A stretch of DNA of 64,000 nt from NCBI RefSeq assembly GCF_021168555.1, contig NZ_JAJOZS010000009.1, positions 93,003 to 157,002 on the forward strand, read 5' to 3'. Shown one piece after another: positions 58,071 through 64,000 of the stretch. The DNA is from Stenotrophomonas sp. MMGLT7. GTDB lineage: Bacteria; Pseudomonadota; Gammaproteobacteria; Xanthomonadales; Xanthomonadaceae. The notes beneath the pieces were generated by a model. The model searched no databases. It saw nothing but the letters and a program-made list of their open reading frames with translations, and was not told where the DNA came from. Numbering within the stretch: position 1 is the first letter of the stretch; each line of letters begins with the position of its first letter. The position numbers and the translations under genes were made by a program.

Positions 58071-59897
58071 TTAAAAGCCGCCCATCGCAGCTCCCATCTG
58101 CTGGAACGCTGTTCCGATATCGGGGACGTTGGCCGGAGGCAACGACGACGGATCGCGACACTCCTGCCGCTGCCTGCCGGCAATATTGAATACTCCCCGG
58201 TATCGCAGGTAGCCATAGGTGCTGACGGCCGGGATATTCAGCTCCGTATAGGTGCCGATATAGAAGCCCGCCAGCGAGTCGTGCACGTAATTGTCGAACA
58301 GCACCGCGCTTGCCTCGGGGACGGGGGCATGGTCGAGTACCAGATCCAGCAGTTGGCTCGTCTCCGCAGGGATCTTCGCGTAGTCGTACGCCTCCTGGGA
58401 TGCTCGCGGTACCGGTACGAAAACGGGACGTCCCGTCCTGCGCCCGACCTCGATACGGTCATCGATCTCGGCCAGGTTCGCCCGATAGGACGCCATGTCC
58501 TTCTTTCCCTGCGCCAGGTTGCGCACCAGGTTGGCGAAATCGCGTTGCGCGTTGGCCAGGTCGACCTGGTCCTCGCCGTCTGCCTGCTTGAAGAACGGCT
58601 GTTGCAGCAAGCTCCCCTCGCCATTCCACAGCCGCATCCCTTTCCAGGCCACGTACTGGCGGCAATGCGCGCGGATCTGCTCGGCATGGACGCCGCCACC
58701 GGCGCCGTGGCCCGTCAGCCAGGCGTTGTAGTCGCGGATCAGTTGTGGATGGCAACCAAAATGCTGCGCACGGATCGAATCCTGCCGTATCTCCTCCATG
58801 GTCTTGAGCAACGCACCCGCCTTGATCGCCTCGTGATGCATGTCGATCAGCGGAATCTGCGCCAGCTTGGCCGTGCCATCAACCTTGCCATCGACGAAGT
58901 CCTTGCCTTGAGACCCCGGCGAATAACCGCCGCCCACGTCCGAATGCATGCCCGGATAAAGCGCTTCCCTGCCGCTCGCAGCCAGGTCCATCGGGAAGTT
59001 GATGCGCTGCTCGTGCAGGGCGGCGAAGTGCACGCACTGCCTGACCTCGGGATGGATGCTCATCATCTCGCCCGCGGCCCAGTCCCACTTGCCGTCGGAC
59101 ACCCGGCTGATCCCCGCCAATCCCACCGAAGCCACCGTGTCGAAGATTCCCAGGAAGCTCAGCTGCATCGGCACCCCGGCCACGTTGTAGCCGCATCCGC
59201 TGCCCCAGACCTCGGCGATCTCGTAGAGCCGGTGCACAAAGGCTCGCGCCTGCGCCGCACCGCGCGAGAAGCCAAACACCGAAATATTGACCGACTTGAC
59301 GCGACGCTGGTGATTCTTGACCACGTTTTCCAGGCGCCGGGCGATGGATGTCAGCAGCGAACGCCGCAAAGGGCCTTCGAGCAGGCGCGTCCTGCTCATC
59401 GTGTTGGCTAGCGACTTCACTTCAGCAGGCGGCATCAGAGGCGCACCTGTCAGGTAGAAATGAACCGCATTGAAGACCTGGAGAATCGCCCAATGGATGC
59501 GGTCGGCGCCGTATAGCGCTGCACCGCCGCCCCGAGTGTCGCCCTCTTGGCTGGTGTCACCTACATCCGGAAAGGGCGTACCCACACCGGGGATATAGTA
59601 ATTGAAGAAGCCGTTTTCCTCTTCTCTCAAGCGAACGTCGAACAAGCGCGCCACATTACTATGGCCGTTACGTATCAGTTGTGTCTGCGTACTGCGAGTC
59701 TTACCGGTAACGAAGGTTCCTGGCCAATCACGGTTGTTGCCGGTGCCATCGAAGAAAATGTTCACGTGTACCTGTCCCTGGCACTCGGAACTCTTGTCGC
59801 GCAGGCAGGCCAATGCACGAGCGCGGCGCTGCGCTTCGACTCCAGTCAGGCGCCGCATGCCATCGGCTGGCATCGGAAACGCACCCGTATCGGTCAT
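58071..59897 (-). CDS. T6SS phospholipase effector, Tle1 family (DUF2235)
   Basis: A 608-residue effector. N-terminal FFDGTGNN at 48-55 (DUF2235 start), GxSxG nucleophile S211 in VFGFSRGAAQARAF, FLGIFDTVASVG with D253, and H318/D320 in GMHSDVGGGY, together a plausible Ser/Asp/His set. The C-terminal 250 residues are helical and probably give membrane contact. No signal peptide, as expected for VgrG-delivered cargo. Tle1 proteins are phospholipases injected into competitor periplasm. The ATG at 59897 overlaps the stop of the last DUF3304 gene (ATGA) and has AGGAG upstream. An intact enzyme by inspection. Confidence 0.9.
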   Translation of the reverse strand: MTDTGAFPMPADGMRRLTGVEAQRRARALACLRDKSSECQGQVHVNIFFDGTGNNRDWPGTFVTGKTRSTQTQLIRNGHSNVARLFDVRLREEENGFFNYYIPGVGTPFPDVGDTSQEGDTRGGGAALYGADRIHWAILQVFNAVHFYLTGAPLMPPAEVKSLANTMSRTRLLEGPLRRSLLTSIARRLENVVKNHQRRVKSVNISVFGFSRGAAQARAFVHRLYEIAEVWGSGCGYNVAGVPMQLSFLGIFDTVASVGLAGISRVSDGKWDWAAGEMMSIHPEVRQCVHFAALHEQRINFPMDLAASGREALYPGMHSDVGGGYSPGSQGKDFVDGKVDGTAKLAQIPLIDMHHEAIKAGALLKTMEEIRQDSIRAQHFGCHPQLIRDYNAWLTGHGAGGGVHAEQIRAHCRQYVAWKGMRLWNGEGSLLQQPFFKQADGEDQVDLANAQRDFANLVRNLAQGKKDMASYRANLAEIDDRIEVGRRTGRPVFVPVPRASQEAYDYAKIPAETSQLLDLVLDHAPVPEASAVLFDNYVHDSLAGFYIGTYTELNIPAVSTYGYLRYRGVFNIAGRQRQECRDPSSLPPANVPDIGTAFQQMGAAMGGF

Positions 59898-60442
59898 TTC
59901 CTTGCTCCTTTGCCGTCGGTTCTCCACTCATCCCGGATAGGGTCTTCCCCTGCACGCAGCCCTGCTTCTGGTCCCGTCAGCGGATATTCTGGATGCCCGA
60001 GTCGGACATTAGTTAAAAATACCTTTATTTCCCCATCGCGGAGAAAATGAACGGCTAAATCCCCCACCTGGGTGTACCTTGGAACATTCACCACTCGTTT
60101 CCGGAAGGTTTTTAGGTCAGTCGTCCAATCAATCTCGACCTTCATTTCCTGATGCCAATGAGCCGGCACCATGGCACAGCAAACCGTAGTTCCCCCGCCA
60201 CTGTGAGAATGTACGGAACCACCACCGCCACCGTTAATCAGAAATTGATATATATTTGAATCCGTATGGTTATAACCCACAATTCCTACGGGAATGGATT
60301 CCTCTTTTCCTCGACAGGATGCCAGCATCGGCAGCAGCATGACCAACAACGCAATCTCCCAACGCCAACGCGCCGGGCGTTGCACTTCGGCTCTCGTCAA
60401 ATGCCATGTGCCATCAGCCGGCAATGTACCCGTGCTGGTCAT
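59894..60442 (-). CDS. DUF3304 lipoprotein E (presumed Tle1 immunity protein)
   Basis: A 182-residue lipoprotein, nearest to the effector. Lipobox LPMLASC near residue 42, then the shared GKEESIPVGIVGYNHTDSNI, FLINGGGGGSVHSHSGGGTT, CCAMVPAHW and VRLGHPEYPLTGPEAG. Its N-terminal 60 residues are nearly identical to paralogue B (61529-62077). Start ATG 60442 overlaps the stop of paralogue D; its stop overlaps the tle1 start. Periplasmic lipoprotein immunity proteins are known partners of Tle effectors. Confidence 0.85.
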   Translation of the reverse strand: MTSTGTLPADGTWHLTRAEVQRPARWRWEIALLVMLLPMLASCRGKEESIPVGIVGYNHTDSNIYQFLINGGGGGSVHSHSGGGTTVCCAMVPAHWHQEMKVEIDWTTDLKTFRKRVVNVPRYTQVGDLAVHFLRDGEIKVFLTNVRLGHPEYPLTGPEAGLRAGEDPIRDEWRTDGKGARK

Positions 60443-60966
60443 TTCTTTGCTCCCTTGCCGTCGGTTCTCCACTCATCCCGGATAGGGTCTTCACCTGCAC
60501 GCAGCCCCGCTTCTGGTCCCGTCAGTGGATAGTCCGGATGCCCAAGTCGGACATTGGTTACGAACACTTTGATTTCACCATTTCGGAGAAAATGTACAGC
60601 CAAATCCCCAACCTCATCGTACTTTGGGATCGGCATCACCCGCTTGTGATAGATCTTTAGATCAGTCGTCCAACTGATCTCGATCGTCATTCCCGAACGC
60701 CAATGGTTCGGCAACATCGCACAGCATGAGGTGCTCCCTCCCCCGGTGTGCGCATCAATAAAACTGTCGCCGTTACCTCCATTTATCAGAAACTGCGCAA
60801 TAGTCGTGTCGGTATGGTTGTAACCCACGATCCCAACAGGAATGGATTCTTCTTTTCCTCGGCAAGCTCCCAGCACCGGAAGCAGCATAATCAATAGCGC
60901 CATAGCGTAGCGCCACCGTGCACCATCGATTGGAATCGACAATGTGCTCGTTACAATCCCAGTCAT
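60439..60966 (-). CDS. DUF3304 lipoprotein D
   Basis: A 175-residue lipoprotein. Lipobox LPVLGAC, then GKEESIPVGIVGYNHTDTTI, FLINGGNGDSFIDAHTGGGS, CCAMLPNHW and VRLGHPDYPLTGPEAG. Its C-terminal half is almost the same as that of paralogue A, and its middle matches paralogue C. The ATG at 60966 and stop at 60439 are both in ATGA overlaps with its neighbours. Confidence 0.85.
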   Translation of the reverse strand: MTGIVTSTLSIPIDGARWRYAMALLIMLLPVLGACRGKEESIPVGIVGYNHTDTTIAQFLINGGNGDSFIDAHTGGGSTSCCAMLPNHWRSGMTIEISWTTDLKIYHKRVMPIPKYDEVGDLAVHFLRNGEIKVFVTNVRLGHPDYPLTGPEAGLRAGEDPIRDEWRTDGKGAKK

Positions 60967-61532
60967 TGCGTTGTTCCTTCCTTGGCCTGCCGCAAGTCTT
61001 CGCGTACCGGATCCTCCCCTAAGCTCAAGCCTGCTTCTGGTCCTGTCAGCGGATAATCTGGATGCCCCAAGTAAAGATGGCTCACATAAACCTTGATCCC
61101 ACCATTACGCAAAAAATGTACAGCCATGTGATTGGCTTTGTCGTCGTATTCTGGAATCGGCACCGTCAGCTTGTGGTAGGTCTTCAGATCAGTGGTCCAT
61201 CTGATCTCGACTGTCATTCCTGGGCGCCAATGGTCCGGAATCATTGCACAGCATGAAGTACTTCCTCCCCCAGTATGCGCATCAATAAAGCTATCACCGT
61301 TACCCCCATTGATCAAAAATTGAGCAATAGTCGTATCAGTGTGGTTGTAGCCCACGATGCCGACGGGCGCTGATTCGTCTTTCCCCTGACAGGCTGCCAA
61401 TGCCGGCAGCAGCATGATCAACAGCACCATCACCCAGCGCCACCGTGTTGGATGCTTCGCCTTGGCCTCAGTCAGACGCCGCAAGCCGCCGCCAGCCGGC
61501 ATCTGCAATGCCCCCACCGTACTCCTTGTCAT
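60963..61532 (-). CDS. DUF3304 lipoprotein C
   Basis: A 189-residue lipoprotein. Lipobox LPALAAC, then GKDESAPVGIVGYNHTDTTI, FIDAHTGGGSTSCCAMIPDH. The C-terminal third differs most from its sisters (YDDKANHMAVHFLRNGGIKV, YVSHLYLGHPDYPLTGPEAG). Both ends are ATGA overlaps. Confidence 0.85.
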   Translation of the reverse strand: MTRSTVGALQMPAGGGLRRLTEAKAKHPTRWRWVMVLLIMLLPALAACQGKDESAPVGIVGYNHTDTTIAQFLINGGNGDSFIDAHTGGGSTSCCAMIPDHWRPGMTVEIRWTTDLKTYHKLTVPIPEYDDKANHMAVHFLRNGGIKVYVSHLYLGHPDYPLTGPEAGLSLGEDPVREDLRQAKEGTTQ

Positions 61533-62077
61533 TGTTTTTCTCCCTCCTTAGCTAGCCGCAAATCCTCGCGCACTGGATCTTCGCCAGGGTTTAAGCCTGC
61601 CTCGGGGCCAGCCAATGGGTAATCAGGATGACCAAGGAATATCCCAGTCACAAAAACCTTTACATCCCCGTTTCGGAGAAAATGGACAGTCAAGTCTCCA
61701 ACCCTTTCGTATTTTGGTATCGGCACTACTCTTCTATGAAAATTCTTTAGGTCGGTCGTCCAGCTAATCTCGACCGTCATTCCCGGATGCCAACGGTTTG
61801 GCACCATTGCACAGCACGATGTGCCCCCCCCTTGGTGTGGTCGCAGAGCTGAATCGCCATTGCCGCCATTGATCAAAAACTGAACAATGGTGAAATCGGT
61901 ATGATTGTAGCCAACGATGCCGACGGGAATGGATTCCTCCTTTCCTCGGCAGGATGCCAGCATCGGCAGCAGCATGATCAACAACGCAATCCCCCAACGC
62001 CAACGCGCCGGGCGTTGCACTTCGGCTCTCGTCAAATGCCATGTGCCATCAGCCGGCAATGTACCCGTGCTGGTCAT
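61529..62077 (-). CDS. DUF3304 lipoprotein B
   Basis: A 182-residue lipoprotein. Lipobox LPMLASC, GKEESIPVGIVGYNHTDFTI, FLINGGNGDSALRPHQGGGT, CCAMVPNRW; the C-terminus has IFLGHPDYPLAGPEAGLNPG. The N-terminus is nearly identical to E while the middle is like A, a mosaic pattern. The ATG at 62077 overlaps the stop of A. Confidence 0.85.
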   Translation of the reverse strand: MTSTGTLPADGTWHLTRAEVQRPARWRWGIALLIMLLPMLASCRGKEESIPVGIVGYNHTDFTIVQFLINGGNGDSALRPHQGGGTSCCAMVPNRWHPGMTVEISWTTDLKNFHRRVVPIPKYERVGDLTVHFLRNGDVKVFVTGIFLGHPDYPLAGPEAGLNPGEDPVREDLRLAKEGEKQ

Positions 62078-62586
62078 TTCTTCGCTCCCTTGCCGTCGGT
62101 TCTCCAATCATCCCGGATAGGGTCTTCACCTGCACGCAGCGCCGCTTCTGGTCCCGTAAGTGGATAGTCTGGGTGCCCGAGTCGGACATTGGTTACGAAT
62201 ACCTTGATTTCACCATTGCGGAGAAAATGCACAGCCAAATCTCCGACCTCATCGTATTTTAGAATCGGTATCACCCGCTTGTGATAGGCCCTTAGATCAG
62301 TCGTCCAACTGATCTCGACTGTCATTGCCGGGCGCCAATGGCGCGGAATCATTGCACAGCACGAAGTGCTTCCCCCTCCTTGATGCGGACGCAGAGCTGA
62401 ATCGCCATTACCATCATTGATCAGAAACTGAACAATAGTGACGTCGGTATGGTTGTATCCCACGATGCCCACTGGAATGGACTCCTTCTTCCAGCAAGCC
62501 GTCAACCCCGGCAGCAACATGACCATCAGCACCAGATGCCCGCAACGCCGGCGCAGATCGTAGTAGGGGGAAGCGGGCAGGTACAC
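62074..62586 (-). CDS. DUF3304 lipoprotein A
   Basis: About 170 residues, first of the array. Lipobox LPGLTAC, then KKESIPVGIVGYNHTDVTI, FLINDGNGDSALRPHQGGGS, CCAMIPRHW and VRLGHPDYPLTGPEAALRAG. Upstream codons in this frame are antiparallel in sense to the DUF4123 gene, so the start must lie after 62606. A GTG at 62586 is the best candidate; there is no good ATG before the signal peptide. Confidence 0.78.
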   Translation of the reverse strand: MYLPASPYYDLRRRCGHLVLMVMLLPGLTACWKKESIPVGIVGYNHTDVTIVQFLINDGNGDSALRPHQGGGSTSCCAMIPRHWRPAMTVEISWTTDLRAYHKRVIPILKYDEVGDLAVHFLRNGEIKVFVTNVRLGHPDYPLTGPEAALRAGEDPIRDDWRTDGKGAKK

Positions 62587-62605
62587 GTTCTTTTCCCACT
62601 CCAGC

Positions 62606-63493
62606 CTAGGCCGGAAGCTCCGTGACGCGCTGGACGGAAGCCGGGCCGGGCAGCGATTCCCATAGCGGACTTCCGCTTTCCCACACATCCTCCGGCAGTG
62701 CCGTAACCCATTCCGAAAACGGCTGAGGCCACTGATCGCATGGACGGGCCAGGCGTTCGGCCACGGCCGGGTGCCGGCCGAACCCGCCCGAGGTGTATAG
62801 CGCCAGCAGCAGATACTGCACATGGTCGTCCAGCTTCTGCACGCCATGCGCCCGGGAGTCGTCCAGGTGCGCGCTGACGAACGGATACAGGGTATGGGCA
62901 GGAACCCTGCGCATCTCGTCCGGAATGACCCGGCGCAACTGCGCGATCGCCACGTCCGGCTCGCAGGCATCCAGCAAGCGCGCGTACTGGTCCGGATCCA
63001 GTCGCAGCGGCGGCAATGCCGGCAACGCGTCCGGCGGTGGCTCGGTCAATGCCAGTTCCTGCATGTCGCCAAAGCGATCGAAATACCGCCACTGCCGGAT
63101 GCCCTTGAAAAATGCAGCCTGCTGCAGAGCGGTCAGCAGATCCGACCAGACCGGCAGTATGCGTGTGTCGTACCAGCGCAGCAGCATTTCCCGACCTCCC
63201 TGCTCCGGCACCTTGACCAGGTGGAAATCGCGGAAATGCCTGGCAAGCTCATGCAGTCCAAGATCGCTGACCAGTACGCTGACGGCAGGCTTGAGCGCAC
63301 CCAGTTTCTCAATTTCCTTCGGTACCCTAGGATTCGCGTCAGGGCTGCCGTATTCGACCAGCAAGGGCGCGATTTCCTTGAGGCTCTCTTCGGCCTGTCC
63401 GTCGAACAGCGAGCAGTAGCGCACACCAAGCTGCTCCAGCCGTTCATGGAAATGCGGACGCTGCGCACTGTCGATCACCGCGTAGCGATACAT
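62606..63493 (-). CDS. DUF4123 T6SS effector adaptor (Tap/TEC-type)
   Basis: A 295-residue DUF4123 protein, starting MYRYAVIDSAQRPHFHERLE. The family core includes CSLFDGQAEESLKEIAPLLV, LHELARHFRDFHLVKVPEQG and LLRWYDTRILPVWSDLLTAL, followed by YFDRFGDMQEL. Such adaptors load a specific effector on VgrG. The ATG at 63493 overlaps the vgrG remnant's stop (TGATG), and the DUF3304 array and Tle1 follow, so Tle1 is its likely cargo. Confidence 0.9.
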   Translation of the reverse strand: MYRYAVIDSAQRPHFHERLEQLGVRYCSLFDGQAEESLKEIAPLLVEYGSPDANPRVPKEIEKLGALKPAVSVLVSDLGLHELARHFRDFHLVKVPEQGGREMLLRWYDTRILPVWSDLLTALQQAAFFKGIRQWRYFDRFGDMQELALTEPPPDALPALPPLRLDPDQYARLLDACEPDVAIAQLRRVIPDEMRRVPAHTLYPFVSAHLDDSRAHGVQKLDDHVQYLLLALYTSGGFGRHPAVAERLARPCDQWPQPFSEWVTALPEDVWESGSPLWESLPGPASVQRVTELPA

Positions 63494-63830
63494 CAGACTA
63501 ATACCCCCGGTGTGCCCTGGCGTGCTGCATCCAGGATGCAGCTCCGGCAACTGCTGCGCGGGAACTGCGGCAACGGATAAGCCTGCTGCACCGGCCCGAC
63601 GAAGGACTTCTTGGCCGCATGCACGCGGATGTTGCCCGGGCAGGCGAAGGTGATGTTGCCGCCTTCGATCGTCACGCTGGCGCCGCCGACGGTGGCCAGG
63701 TACACCATCTTGTCCGCCGCCAGTTCCATCGCCGCGTTGGCGCTGACCACCTTGAGCTGCTGCCGCGATCGCCGCTTTGCTGCCCTGCCCGCTGCCCGTG
63801 TCTGCAGTAGGCGTAACTTGCGAGTGCATC
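63493..63830 (-). pseudogene. vgrG C-terminal (DUF2345) remnant
   Basis: From about 63762 down to the stop at 63493, the frame QQLKVVSANAAMELAADKMV, YLATVGGASVTIEGGNITFA, CPGNIRVHAAKKSFVGPVQQ, AYPLPQFPRSSCRSCILDAA is the C-terminal tip of a VgrG spike. Upstream in this frame the homology stops. A VgrG-unlike but coding-looking piece (TPTADTGSGQGSKAAIAAAAQ) is in another frame, so the gene is 5'-truncated or frameshifted here. The main vgrG body is not in the window. Confidence 0.75.
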
Positions 63831-63884
63831 TGCCCGCACTGCTGCGGCTAGTTCCGCCAGCAAGACTATGGACTTGCACTATCT

Positions 63885-64000
63885 CTATGCCACTTGCGTC
63901 TCGACCTGCATGCTCGTATCTACCCGTGCATACCGAGCCTCGAAGTCGCCCCCCACATAGATGCAACGCGGATCGGAGGGAAGTGTCGCATCCATTCCGA
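63885..64000 (-). CDS. C-terminal end of an unidentified protein (partial)
   Basis: A frame open to the right edge ending ...LPSDPRCIYVGGDFEARYARVDTSMQVETQVA and stop at 63885. Codon use looks genuine and the segment is in a different frame from the vgrG remnant 50 bp downstream. Too short to identify. Confidence 0.3.
   Translation of the reverse strand, partial: GMDATLPSDPRCIYVGGDFEARYARVDTSMQVETQVA

Overview
The window is GC-rich chromosomal DNA from a member of the Xanthomonadaceae (a Lysobacter, Pseudoxanthomonas, Xanthomonas or Stenotrophomonas relative; genus not resolved). The evidence is an E3 subunit of pyruvate dehydrogenase with its own lipoyl domain encoded next to E2, a DUF3247 gene, a YajQ gene, many paired intergenic repeats starting GTAGGAGCGACTTCAGTCGC, and intergenic arrays of the heptamer GGGATTN. 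No rRNA, tRNA, CRISPR array or insertion sequence was recognised.

Left part (1-8.4 kb): a tightly packed minus-strand operon encodes a TonB-dependent receptor, a lipoprotein amidohydrolase, a Rid-family protein, a Tat-exported PLP enzyme and an exported M61-like protein cut by the left edge. A PAS/HTH regulator of the YheO/DauR type is transcribed divergently across a palindrome-rich spacer. This looks like an outer-membrane and periplasmic uptake and breakdown route for an amino-acid-derived compound. A second, exported Rid protein follows at 8.6 kb.

Housekeeping core (9-31 kb): glmU; a GtrA-like gene; the complete F1Fo ATP synthase operon atpIBEFHAGDC on the minus strand with repeat hairpins at four of its junctions; two outer-membrane beta-barrel genes, each with a terminator; a frameshifted DUF6624 gene; aceF-lpdA; a family 6 DNA-deoxyinosine glycosylase; the methionine importer metNIQ; an EamA permease; and yajQ.

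Catabolic and mixed region (31-56 kb): an AcoR-like regulator without an AAA+ domain sits next to an aromatic alcohol dehydrogenase/aldehyde dehydrogenase pair. It is followed by DUF1415, an SDR, an rsmC-rsuA-HAD operon, a PQQ-type sugar dehydrogenase, a soluble hybrid histidine kinase, dadA-alr with a divergent lrp, msrB, motAB, and several small DUF genes.

Right part (56-64 kb): a lower-GC, clearly acquired type VI secretion effector island. Read in the direction of transcription (minus strand) it holds a vgrG C-terminal remnant, a DUF4123 adaptor, five tandem DUF3304 lipoprotein genes (presumed immunity proteins) and a full-length Tle1/DUF2235 phospholipase effector, nearly all joined by start-stop overlaps. 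Immediately downstream lies a second, decayed copy of the same gene order: a short vgrG remnant, a DUF4123 remnant, one intact DUF3304-like lipoprotein and a frameshifted, truncated Tle1. This duplicated module with an expanded immunity array is the most interesting part of the window.
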